A stretch of DNA of 64,000 nucleotides from Belnapia rosea. Lineage in GTDB: Bacteria > Pseudomonadota > Alphaproteobacteria > Acetobacterales > Acetobacteraceae. The notes beneath the pieces were generated by a model. That model was given only the letters and a program-made list of their open reading frames with translations. It ran no database searches and was not told the DNA's origin. Numbering within the stretch: position 1 is the first letter of the stretch; each line of letters starts with the position of its first letter. This document shows, in pieces, positions 52,175 to 60,480 of this stretch. The translations under genes and the position numbers were made by a program. The DNA lies in contig NZ_FMZX01000005.1 of the NCBI RefSeq assembly GCF_900101615.1, positions 62,001-126,000 of the forward strand, given 5' to 3'.

Positions 52175-54532
52175 ATGAACGCGCCCACAACAGACGGCAC
52201 CAACCGTCGTCCGCCTACAGGGAGTGACGGCCGCCCGATCGATGCGGCTGAGGCCGAGGCGGCGCGGCTGTCGATGCTACGGCGCTACGCGATCCTTGAC
52301 ACGCCGGCGGAGGCGGCCTTCGACCGGCTGGCAATGCTTGCCTGCGACCTCCTCGGGACGCCAATGGCGATGGTTTCGCTCATCGACGAGACCCGCCAGT
52401 GGTTCAAGGCCCGCATCGGCACAGACCTGCGCGAGGTGCCGCGCGAACTGGCCTTCTGCGACCATACCATCCGGGGCGGGCCGGACGAGGTGCTGGTCGT
52501 GCCCGACCTGAAAGCTGATCCACGCTTCGCTTCCAACCCGCTGGTCGCCGGGGACCCCTGCCTCCGCTTTTACGCTGGCGCACCGCTTGTCGGTCCGGGC
52601 GGGGAGGTGCTCGGGACCGTGAGCGTATTGTCCTCCGAGCCGCGCCCCGAGGGGCTGTCAGGGACGGAGACGCGCGGGCTTCGCAATTTGGCGGCGATGG
52701 CGACTGACGAGTTGGAGTTGCGCCTCCAGTCGCGCCTGTCCCGCGAGGCGGCGGTGCGTGCCGAGGCGGCGCGGGCCGCCGAGGAGCGGCTGCGCCGTGC
52801 CCAGGAGGCCGCCGGGGTCGTCGCCTTCGAGATTGCCGGCCGAGGCCGAACGGTCGTCGGCGTGGCCCCCCGGGGCGGCAGGCTGCGCCAGATCCTCGGA
52901 CTGTCGCCCGGTGCACTTCTCAGTCTCCGCCACGTGCTGGCCGTGATGCACCCGGAGGATCGCCCTGCGCTGGTCGCCGAGGCACGCCGGCTGACCGCCG
53001 CGGGCGGGGAGTTCCGTCTCGAGTTCCGGATCAGGTCCGGGCTTTGGCTGCAGACGCGCGGCAAGGTCGAGGCCAGCAGGGGCGAGGACCGGATGCCGGT
53101 CTGGCGCGTCTCCGGGGCCGTTCACGACATCACGGAGCGCAAGGAGATGGAGCTGGCGCTGCGCGAGGCAGAGCTCCGCCAACGCACGCTCTTCGAGGCC
53201 GCGCCCTTCGGCGTTATCGTCATCGACCCTGCAACGCACCGCATCCTCGACGTCAACGGCCGCGTCTGCGCCGAGTACGGCTACACGCGCGAGGAGCTCC
53301 TCCGCCTCTCGATTGCCGACATCGACGCGCTCGGAGACTCTGAGGCCATCCGGGTCCGGGGCAGGATGCATGCCATCCGGCCTGGCACGCAGGAGGTCGA
53401 GGCGCGGCACCGGACCAAGTCCGGCGAAATCCGCGACGTGCTGGTCCGGGCGCAGGGCGTCGTGCTCGGCGGGCGGGACGTGACCTACGGCGCGCATATC
53501 GACATCACCGCCCGGAAGGCCGCCGAGGCAGCGCTGCGCGAGAGCGAGGCCGAGTTCCGGGCGGCGTTCGAGCAAGCCTCCGTGCCGATGTCGGAGGTGG
53601 ACTGCGCCACGGGCTGTCTGCTCCGGGTCAACGCCGCCTATGCACGGCTCGTCGGCCGGCCAGTGGAGGAGATCGTGGGCCGGCCATTCTCCGACTTCGT
53701 GCATCCCGACGACCGGGCCGAGGACCTCGAGGAGTTCCAGCGTGTGTGCCGGGGCGAAGCGCCCGGGCACGAGGTGGCCAAGCGCTACGTGCGGCCCGAC
53801 GGCTCGGTCCGATGGACCGAGCTGACCTCGGCTCCCGTATGCGACGACGCGGGGCGCATCGTGCGAACCGTGGCGATCGTTCAGGACGTGACGGAGCGCC
53901 GGGCGGCGGAGGAGCGCCAGGCCCTGCTGGTACGGGAGGTGGACCACCGGGCGAAGAACGTGCTGGCCGTGGTGCAGGCAGCGCTGCGGCTGACGCCGAA
54001 GGGCGACACGGAGGCCTATGCCAAGGCCGTCGAGGGCCGGGTGATGGCGCTTGCCCGAGCGCATACGCTGCTTGCGGCGGGACGCTGGACCGGTGCCAGG
54101 CTGCGCGTCCTGCTCGAGAGCGAATTGGCGGCCTTCCTCTCGGTCACGGAGACGAGCGCTGGAGGCGGCCAGCGGGCCGAGCTGCACGGCCCCGATATAC
54201 TGCTCCCGCCCACCTCGGCGCAGGCGCTGTCGATTGCCCTGCATGAGCTTGCCACGAACGCCATCAAACACGGAGCGCTCTCGGCACCGGGAGGGCGGAT
54301 CTCCGTGTCGTGGCGCATCGCGGGGGAGACCGACAGGGGAACGCTGTGGCTGCGGTGGAGTGAGGCCGGTGGGCCACCGGTCGCCGGGCAGCCGGAGCGC
54401 CGCGGGTTCGGCTCCCGGGTGATCGAGGCCACCATTCGGGACCAGCTCGGCGGCACGGTGCGCGCGGCCTGGGAACCCGGCGGGTTGATCTACGACCTGA
54501 CCATGCCACTCGGGCATAAGCGAGGGGAATGA
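52175..54532 (+). CDS. GAF-PAS-PAS-PAS-HWE sensor histidine kinase
   Basis: A 785-residue cytoplasmic sensor kinase. In order: a GAF domain (residues ~35-165; MVSLIDETRQWFKARIGTDL, FCDHTIRGG, FYAGAPLVGPGGEVLGTVSV), PAS 1 with PAC-type end (VSGAVHDITERKEME), PAS 2 (LFEAAPFGVIVIDPATHRIL) and PAS 3 (AAFEQASVPMSEVDCATGCL, VRTVAIVQDVTERRAAEE), then an HWE/HisKA_2 dimerisation domain with phospho-His (LLVREVDHRAKNVLAVVQAA) and HATPase (ALHELATNAIKHGALS; RRGFGSRVIE). The ATG at 52175 has GGGAGG; an in-frame ATG at 52097 lacks a ribosome site. No response regulator is adjacent. GAF-first HWE kinases often sense light or redox. Confidence 0.9.
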   Translation: MNAPTTDGTNRRPPTGSDGRPIDAAEAEAARLSMLRRYAILDTPAEAAFDRLAMLACDLLGTPMAMVSLIDETRQWFKARIGTDLREVPRELAFCDHTIRGGPDEVLVVPDLKADPRFASNPLVAGDPCLRFYAGAPLVGPGGEVLGTVSVLSSEPRPEGLSGTETRGLRNLAAMATDELELRLQSRLSREAAVRAEAARAAEERLRRAQEAAGVVAFEIAGRGRTVVGVAPRGGRLRQILGLSPGALLSLRHVLAVMHPEDRPALVAEARRLTAAGGEFRLEFRIRSGLWLQTRGKVEASRGEDRMPVWRVSGAVHDITERKEMELALREAELRQRTLFEAAPFGVIVIDPATHRILDVNGRVCAEYGYTREELLRLSIADIDALGDSEAIRVRGRMHAIRPGTQEVEARHRTKSGEIRDVLVRAQGVVLGGRDVTYGAHIDITARKAAEAALRESEAEFRAAFEQASVPMSEVDCATGCLLRVNAAYARLVGRPVEEIVGRPFSDFVHPDDRAEDLEEFQRVCRGEAPGHEVAKRYVRPDGSVRWTELTSAPVCDDAGRIVRTVAIVQDVTERRAAEERQALLVREVDHRAKNVLAVVQAALRLTPKGDTEAYAKAVEGRVMALARAHTLLAAGRWTGARLRVLLESELAAFLSVTETSAGGGQRAELHGPDILLPPTSAQALSIALHELATNAIKHGALSAPGGRISVSWRIAGETDRGTLWLRWSEAGGPPVAGQPERRGFGSRVIEATIRDQLGGTVRAAWEPGGLIYDLTMPLGHKRGE

Positions 54533-54590
54533 AGGGTGGGACGACCGGGAGGCGAGGCGGCCTTGCAGCTTTACGCCTCCCGTTGCGGGC

Positions 54591-56216
54591 TCATGCGCTT
54601 CGCACGAAGCCCGGATAGCCCGTTGCGGCGACCTCATCGCAGATGGAACGGTAGCGTGCCATGCCACCGGCATAGGGCATGAAGACGCGCGGCTTGCCTG
54701 GCACATTGGCACCGAGATACCAGGAGTGATGCGCCTGCGGCAGCAGGGTGGAACGCGCGGCATCGTTGACTTGCGTGACCCAGTCATCCATCGCGGCCTC
54801 CGTCGGCTCTATCCGTGCCAGGCCTTCGGCGCGCAGATGGGCGATGCAATCGGTGATCCATTCGACGTGCTGCTCGATGGCGACCGGCATGTTGCAGAGC
54901 ACGGAAGGGCTGCCGGGCCCGGTGATGGTGAAGAGATTCGGGAAGCCTGCCACCTGCAAGCCCAGGTAGTTGCGCGGCCCGGCCTCCCAGGCCTCGGCCA
55001 AGGCCCGGCCGTCCCGGCCCTTGATGTTCATCCTGAGCAGCGGGCCGGTCATGGCGTCGAAGCCGGTGGCGAAGACGATGATGTCGAGTGGGTACTCCGC
55101 CTTCCCGGTGCGGATGCCGGAGGGCGTGATGCGCTCGATCGGCGCACGGCGTACATCGACAAGCGTGACGTTGGGGCGGTTGAAGGTTGCGAAATAGTCG
55201 CTGTCGATGGGCGGGCGCTTGGCGGCATAGGGATGGTCGATGTCAGCCAGCAACTCCGCGGTCGCCGGGTCCTTCACGATCTCGCGGATCTTGTTCTTCA
55301 GGAACTCCGCCGCGGTGTCGTTCGCCTCCTTGTCGATGAGGAGGTCACGGAAGGCGGCACGGAATTGCAGGCCGCCCTTGGCCCAGGCCGCCTCATAGAT
55401 TGCCTGGCGCTGCTCGGCGGTCACGTCCCAGACTGAACGGTCCTCGATGACGAAGGGGTGGCCGTTGGGGGTTCCCTGCATGATGCCGCGAAGCTTGGCG
55501 TGGTTGCTCTTCACCCACTGCTTGAATTCCGGTGTCAGCGGCGCGTTGTGTGCCGGCACGCTGTAATTCGGCGTGCGCTGGAATACGGTGAGATGCGCCG
55601 CCGCCTCGGCGATGACCGGCGTCGCCTGGATTCCGGTGGAGCCGGTGCCAACAAGGCCGACGCGCTTCCCCTTGAAATCCACGCCGTCATGCGGCCATTG
55701 CCCGGTGTGGTACCAACGGCCTGCGAAATCAGGAAGACCGGGAATCGCCGGCACGTTCGCGGTCGAGAGGCAGCCCACGGCGGTGATGAGGAACTGCGCT
55801 GTCAGCGTCTCGCCGGCTTCGGTCGTCACCTCCCAGGATTTCGCCGCATCGTCATAGCACGCGCCCACGACGCGGGTGCCGAAGCGGATGTCGCGCTTCA
55901 GGTCGAAGCGGTCGGCGACATGGTTCAGGTAGCGCATGATCTCCGGCTGTTCCGGATAGCGCTCGGACCACTCCCACTCCTCGAACAGCTCCTTCGAGAA
56001 GGTATAGTTGTAGGAATGACTTTCGGAATCGCAGCGTGCCCCTGGATAGCGGTTCCAGTACCAGGTGCCACCCACGCCATCGCCCGCTTCCAGCACCTGG
56101 ACATTCAACCCCAGCCGGTCCCGCAGGCACAGCAGCTGATACAGGCCGGAGAAGCCGGCGCCGATGATGAGCGCGTCGAAGGTCCGATTGGCCGGGGCGG
56201 GCATCATGTCGGGCAT
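54591..56216 (-). CDS. Baeyer-Villiger-type flavin monooxygenase
   Basis: A 541-residue class B flavoprotein monooxygenase. FAD motif ALIIGAGFSGLYQLLCLRD, GGTWYWNRYPGARCDSESHS, the BVMO fingerprint FAGRWYHTGQWP (FxGxxxHxxxWP) and NADPH motif RVGLVGTGSTGIQATPVIAE. It inserts oxygen into ketones to give esters or lactones, like cyclohexanone or 4-hydroxyacetophenone monooxygenases. AAGGAGG is 10 nt before the ATG. It stands apart from other catabolic genes; the nearest upstream sequence may hold an SDR relic. Confidence 0.93.
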   Translation of the reverse strand: MPDMMPAPANRTFDALIIGAGFSGLYQLLCLRDRLGLNVQVLEAGDGVGGTWYWNRYPGARCDSESHSYNYTFSKELFEEWEWSERYPEQPEIMRYLNHVADRFDLKRDIRFGTRVVGACYDDAAKSWEVTTEAGETLTAQFLITAVGCLSTANVPAIPGLPDFAGRWYHTGQWPHDGVDFKGKRVGLVGTGSTGIQATPVIAEAAAHLTVFQRTPNYSVPAHNAPLTPEFKQWVKSNHAKLRGIMQGTPNGHPFVIEDRSVWDVTAEQRQAIYEAAWAKGGLQFRAAFRDLLIDKEANDTAAEFLKNKIREIVKDPATAELLADIDHPYAAKRPPIDSDYFATFNRPNVTLVDVRRAPIERITPSGIRTGKAEYPLDIIVFATGFDAMTGPLLRMNIKGRDGRALAEAWEAGPRNYLGLQVAGFPNLFTITGPGSPSVLCNMPVAIEQHVEWITDCIAHLRAEGLARIEPTEAAMDDWVTQVNDAARSTLLPQAHHSWYLGANVPGKPRVFMPYAGGMARYRSICDEVAATGYPGFVRSA

Positions 56217-56668
56217 GAGGATCGATCCTCCTTGGATGGTCGGCTGAGGGTTTCCGTCAGGTCGTTTTCGGTAGAGATGGATCCAGGCCGGCTCAGGCCG
56301 CGGTCATGCGGCCATCGCTGCCAGCCCGGCATCATTCAAGTAGCCAGCGCCGTCGCAGGCAAGGACCACAATGCCTTCGGTAATGTCCATGGCCAAGCCG
56401 GGACAGCCCCACGGCCTCGAGCCCGAAACGAGTTTCCGCGCTGGTGCAGTGTCGTTGCTGCCGGTGCGGCGAGCGTGGGCGATGAACGGCGCCGATCGTC
56501 TGGATCAAACGCGTCGCTTCTCCTTCCACTGAAGTGGCCAAAGTCGGGCTCAGGTGAGGTCATGGCTCCAACAGGGCACCCCCGTTTTTTGGACCGATTA
56601 GCGGCTCCTGCTCCGCGTCATGCGCCGGGCGTCCTCGGCGGAGAGATTTTTCTTGCCGCTCAGCGTGC
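56217..56668. other. Gap with a possible gene relic
   Basis: The gap lies upstream of the monooxygenase gene and downstream of the LysR gene. Two short minus-strand frames near 56330-56560 are Arg/Pro-rich and unconvincing. The only suggestive piece is the SDR-like tail at 56304-56390. No repeat, tRNA or terminator was recognised. Confidence 0.4.
56304..56390 (-). pseudogene. Possible relic of a short-chain dehydrogenase C-terminus
   Basis: The minus strand reads MDITEGIVVLACDGAGYLND and then AGLAAMAA before a TGA. This resembles the common SDR ending (I-A-x-G-I-V-F-L-A-S-D-x-A-G-Y-x-x-G-x-x-L-x-x-D-G-G). The same frame upstream reads GCPGLA and then loses similarity. SDR genes often accompany Baeyer-Villiger monooxygenases. 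The match is short and may be chance. Confidence 0.25.
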
Positions 56669-57559
56669 TTAGCCCTCCACCATCTCGGCCTTGAGCGCGT
56701 GGACGAGAAGGCGGACCGCGAGGCCGGGGGGCCGGTGGCGGTGAGAGGCGGCCACCACCTCGCGCTGGATCAGCGGATCAATGATGAGCCGGCAATGCAC
56801 GATGCCCGCCTCCACCGCCTTCCGCACTGCCAGTTCGGGCAGGATGGTCGCGTAGGCGCTGCGGCTGACCAGGTCGAGCGTCATGTTGAGAGAGTCGATC
56901 TCGAAATCGGGCTGAAGGGCGAGGCCGGCCTCGCCCAGCCTCTGGTCGAGCAGCCGGCGCATCCCCTGCCGGGACGAGGGCAGCACGAGGCGAAAGCCGC
57001 CCAATTCCGCCGCCGTGACCTGGGGCGGCAGCCGCGGCTCGCCCGCTTCCACCCTGGTGACCAGGGCCAGCCGGTCCATGGAGAGCGGTATCGCCGGCAC
57101 CGGCAGGCTCGGCCCGCCATTGACGATGGCAAGGTCAAGGCTGCCGGCCTGCAGCCGCTCCAGCAGATCATCGCTATAGGCCTCGATGACCGTGACACGG
57201 ACGGCGGGGTAGTCCCGCGCATAGGCCAGAAGGGCCGGGGCCATCGTGCCGGCTGCGAGGGAGGGCATGAGCCCGAGCGTGACATGGCCGGTCACCAGGG
57301 TTCCCGCCTCGCGCAGCGCCTGGCCCGCGCCCTCGACGCCGGCAAGGATTGCCAGGCAATGCTTGTGGAACTCGCGTGCCCCCGCCGTGGGCTCGACGCC
57401 ACGCGCGGTCCGCTGGAAGAGCTGGGTGTGGAATTCCTCCTCGAGCTTGCGGATCTGCATGCTGAGCGCGGGTTGCACGACCCCTAGCCGCTTGGCCGCC
57501 TTGGTGACGCTGCCCTCGTTGAACAGCGTGACGAAATAGCGGATCTGGCGAAGGTCCAT
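56669..57559 (-). CDS. LysR-family transcriptional regulator
   Basis: A 296-residue LysR regulator: N-terminal winged helix MDLRQIRYFVTLFNEGSVTK, AAKRLGVVQPALSMQIRKLE and EEFHTQLFQRTARGVEPT, then the substrate-binding domain (VTGHVTLGLMPSLAAGTMAP, SLDLAIVNGGPSLPV). The profile resembles the NAC/CynR-like branch with MDLRQIRYF starts. It is divergent from the E1-Mcd-Mct operon across 184 nt that contain a palindrome, the classical LysR arrangement, so it is the likely regulator of that operon. Confidence 0.92.
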   Translation of the reverse strand: MDLRQIRYFVTLFNEGSVTKAAKRLGVVQPALSMQIRKLEEEFHTQLFQRTARGVEPTAGAREFHKHCLAILAGVEGAGQALREAGTLVTGHVTLGLMPSLAAGTMAPALLAYARDYPAVRVTVIEAYSDDLLERLQAGSLDLAIVNGGPSLPVPAIPLSMDRLALVTRVEAGEPRLPPQVTAAELGGFRLVLPSSRQGMRRLLDQRLGEAGLALQPDFEIDSLNMTLDLVSRSAYATILPELAVRKAVEAGIVHCRLIIDPLIQREVVAASHRHRPPGLAVRLLVHALKAEMVEG

Positions 57560-57629
57560 CGGCGCCCGGTTGCGATGCTGCGGAATAGATGGACCGGCGG
57601 CCGGGAAAGCGCAAAGGAAGGGGCCAGAT

Positions 57630-57652
57630 CCGTTGATGGCAGCCATCAGCGG
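57630..57652. promoter_or_regulatory. Candidate LysR operator between divergent genes
   Basis: CCGTTGATGGC-A-GCCATCAGCGG is an 11-bp-arm inverted repeat with one mismatch; the inner 15 bp, TGATGGC-A-GCCATCA (57634-57648), are perfect. It lies about 70 bp from the LysR start and 91 bp from the E1 start, near the middle of the shared region. LysR sites are usually imperfect dyads, so this is a fair candidate but unproven. Confidence 0.5.
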
Positions 57653-57743
57653 GGCAGCACTTCCGGACGGCAGGCCAAGGGCGCATGAACGGGGCCGGGA
57701 GGGCGGCTTCGGCCGCTATAAGCAGAGGCATGGCTTCGAACCG

Positions 57744-60476
57744 ATGAGCATCTCATCTGCCGGCGGCCGGATGGTCGCCGATATCTACCGCCAGTACGCC
57801 ACCGATCCGTCGGCGCTGGATAACAGCTTCGGGGCGGTCTTCGAGGGGCTGGAGGGCGCCGAACTTGCTGCCGGCGCGCGCCCCGACCCGGAGGTTATGG
57901 ACCCCTACCGCACCGCCCTGGTGCTGGGCCGGGTGATCGAGGGCTATCGCTGGCGCGGGCACCAGAATGCGCGGCTGGACCCGCTGGGTCTCGCCGAGCC
58001 GAAGCTCGATGCCGACCTGCAACTGGACCGCGAGCTGCTCCGCCTGGCCGATCAGCAGGTCGCCCCGGCCCTCGCCGGGACGCTGGGGCTGAAGCAGGGC
58101 ACCGTGCCGCAGATCCTGGAGCGGCTCGACCGGATCTATTGCGGCACGATCGGCTTCGAATACATGCAGGTCCGCGACCCGGTGGCCCGCGAATGGCTGC
58201 GCCGCGCGATCGAGGCCGGGCCCGCCATGCCCGGGCGGGAGGCGCGGCGCGACGCTGCCCGGCAGCTCATCCGCGCGGACGAGCTGGAAGCCTTCATGCA
58301 CCGCCGCTTCGTCGGCAAGAAGCGCTTCGGTGCCGAGGGCTGCGAATCCCTCATCTGCGCGCTCTGGGCGGTGCTTGCGCGCGGCGCGGCGCTTGGGGTG
58401 CGAAGCGTCGTCATGGGCGGGACCTCGCGGGCGCGGCTCAACCAGCTCGCCAATGTGGTCGGCAAGCCGCTGCACGCGATCTTCGCCGAGGTGAAGGGCC
58501 TGTCGCCGGTGCCGGAGGGCGTCCGGGCCTCGGGCGATGTCGCCTACCACCAGGGCTTCCGGGGCGAGCAGCAGGTCGGCGGCGTCACGGTCAGCATCGA
58601 CTACACCGCCAACCCTTCGCATCTGGAGACCGTGGATGGCGTCGCCGCCGGCCGGCTCCGCGCCATGCAGGAGGCGCGGGGCGGGGCGGGCTGGCGCGAG
58701 GCGCTCGGCCTTGTCGTGCATACCGACGCGGCCTTCGCCGGCCAGGGCATCGTCGCCGAGGTCGCCCAGCTCAGCGCGCTGCGGCACTACTCGGTCGGCG
58801 GCACGATCCACGTCATCGTCAACAACCAGGTCGGCTTCACCACCGACCCGGCCGATGGCCGCAGCTCGGCCTATTGCTCCGATCTCGCGCGGGCCGTCGG
58901 CAGCCCGGTCTTCCATGTGAATGGCGACGATGTCGATGCGGTGATCCGGGTCGGCCAGCTTGCCGCCGAATACCGGCAGCGCTTCGGGCAGGACGCCATC
59001 ATCGACCTCGTCTGCTACCGGCGCCGCGGCCATAACGAGATGGACGAGCCGAGCTTCACCCAGCCGCTCATGGCGGCGCGCATCGCCGGCCATCCCACCA
59101 CGCGGCGCCTCTATCTCGACCGGCTCGCGGCCGAGGGCGCCGTGACGGCGGCCGAGGAACAGTCGATCACCGCGGCGGTGCAGCAGGAGATGAGCGACGC
59201 CTATGAAGCGGCTCAGTCCTATCGGCTGAACGCCATGCCGGAGGATGCCTGGGCGGCGAGCCCGGAGCGCTTCGCCGAGGAGACCGCCGGCCCCGAGATC
59301 CCGACCGGCATCGACCTTCCGCTGCTGCAGGCCCTCGGCACCGCGATCTCGACCGCGCCGCCCGGCATCGGGCTCAACCCCAAGGTCGAGCGGGTTTTCG
59401 CCGAACGCCTGGAGATGCTGGCCAGAAAGCGGGAGGTCGCCTGGGCCTTCGCCGAGGGGTTGGCGCTCGCCAGCCTGGCCTCGGAGGGCACCGCCATCCG
59501 CTTCAGCGGCCAGGACACGCCGCGCGGCGCCTTCTCGCAGCGGCATTTCGCCGTCCATGACGCGAGTAGCGGCGCCGGGGCGAGCATCTTCGCCAACCTG
59601 CCCTCTGGGAGCGCGGCCTGCACCGTCTTCGGCAGCCCGCTTTCGGAATACGCCACCCTCGGCTTCGAATACGGCTATTCGCTCGAGGCGCCCGGGACCC
59701 TGGTGCTGTGGGAGGCGCAATTCGGCGATTTCGCCAATGTCGCGCAGCCGGTCTTCGACCAGTTCATCGCCAGTGGCGAGGACAAGTGGCTGCAGCAATC
59801 CTCGCTGGTGACGCTGCTGCCACATGGCCTCGAAGGCCAGGGGGCCGAGCATTCCTCGGGCCGGATCGAGCGCTTCCTCCAGCTCTGCGCCGCCGGCAAC
59901 ATCATGGTCGCCAATGCGAGCACGCCGGCCAGCTACTTCCACCTGCTGCGCCGTCAGGCGAAGGGCCGGCGGCGGCCGCTGGTCGTCTTCACGCCGAAGT
60001 CGCTGCTGCGGCACCGCTTCGCCGTCTCGGGCCTCGCGGAATTCGGCCCTGGCACCGCCTTCCGCCCGGTGATCGGGCCGCAACCCGGCCAGCATCGCCG
60101 TCTGGTGCTGTGCAGCGGCAAGCTGTACTGGGAGCTGGAAGCGGCGCGGCAGGAGCGGAACCTCGCCGATGTCGGCCTGGTGCGGCTGGAGCAGCTCTAT
60201 CCGTTCCCGGCCCGGGAGCTCGCGGCGATATTCCGCATGGCGCCCGGGGCGGAGATCCTCTGGTGCCAGGAGGAACCACGGAACATGGGCGCGTGGGACT
60301 TCGTCGACCGGCGGATCGAGGCGGTGATGCGTGCCAGCGGCTGCAGCGCGCCCTGGCCCGCCTGTATCGGCCGCCCGGCCAACCCTTCACCCGCACTCGG
60401 CACGGAGAAGCAGCACATGGCGGACCAGGCGAGACTGATCGAGGCCGCGCTCACCGGCCCCTCTCCGGCCCGATAA
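57744..60476 (+). CDS. 2-oxoglutarate dehydrogenase E1-like thiamine enzyme
   Basis: A 910-residue E1o-type protein. It shows the N-terminal YRQYATDPSALDNSF segment, VEx-type region GGTSRARLNQLANVVGKPL, DVAYHQGFRGEQQVGGV (active-site His), DYTANPSHLETVDGV (second His), TPP-site HTDAAFAGQGIVAEVAQLSA, VNNQVGFTTDP, and the C-terminal SPLSEYATLGFEYGYSLEAP and PKSLLRH. It should decarboxylate a 2-oxo diacid. Homologues usually read SHLExV[S/N]PV; here it is VDGV, hinting at a changed substrate. No E2 or E3 gene is near. It is first in the operon with Mcd- and Mct-like genes (4 nt gap), which argues against a simple TCA-cycle sucA. Confidence 0.85.
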   Translation: MSISSAGGRMVADIYRQYATDPSALDNSFGAVFEGLEGAELAAGARPDPEVMDPYRTALVLGRVIEGYRWRGHQNARLDPLGLAEPKLDADLQLDRELLRLADQQVAPALAGTLGLKQGTVPQILERLDRIYCGTIGFEYMQVRDPVAREWLRRAIEAGPAMPGREARRDAARQLIRADELEAFMHRRFVGKKRFGAEGCESLICALWAVLARGAALGVRSVVMGGTSRARLNQLANVVGKPLHAIFAEVKGLSPVPEGVRASGDVAYHQGFRGEQQVGGVTVSIDYTANPSHLETVDGVAAGRLRAMQEARGGAGWREALGLVVHTDAAFAGQGIVAEVAQLSALRHYSVGGTIHVIVNNQVGFTTDPADGRSSAYCSDLARAVGSPVFHVNGDDVDAVIRVGQLAAEYRQRFGQDAIIDLVCYRRRGHNEMDEPSFTQPLMAARIAGHPTTRRLYLDRLAAEGAVTAAEEQSITAAVQQEMSDAYEAAQSYRLNAMPEDAWAASPERFAEETAGPEIPTGIDLPLLQALGTAISTAPPGIGLNPKVERVFAERLEMLARKREVAWAFAEGLALASLASEGTAIRFSGQDTPRGAFSQRHFAVHDASSGAGASIFANLPSGSAACTVFGSPLSEYATLGFEYGYSLEAPGTLVLWEAQFGDFANVAQPVFDQFIASGEDKWLQQSSLVTLLPHGLEGQGAEHSSGRIERFLQLCAAGNIMVANASTPASYFHLLRRQAKGRRRPLVVFTPKSLLRHRFAVSGLAEFGPGTAFRPVIGPQPGQHRRLVLCSGKLYWELEAARQERNLADVGLVRLEQLYPFPARELAAIFRMAPGAEILWCQEEPRNMGAWDFVDRRIEAVMRASGCSAPWPACIGRPANPSPALGTEKQHMADQARLIEAALTGPSPAR

Positions 60477-60480
60477 GGTC

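Noticed and set aside
56332-56563. Two short minus-strand frames of 69 and 75 residues
   Set aside because: Arg/Pro-rich, overlapping each other, no ribosome site and no recognisable family.
57753-60095. 780-residue minus-strand frame across the E1 gene
   Set aside because: Same shadow effect; no recognisable domain and the sense gene is clear.
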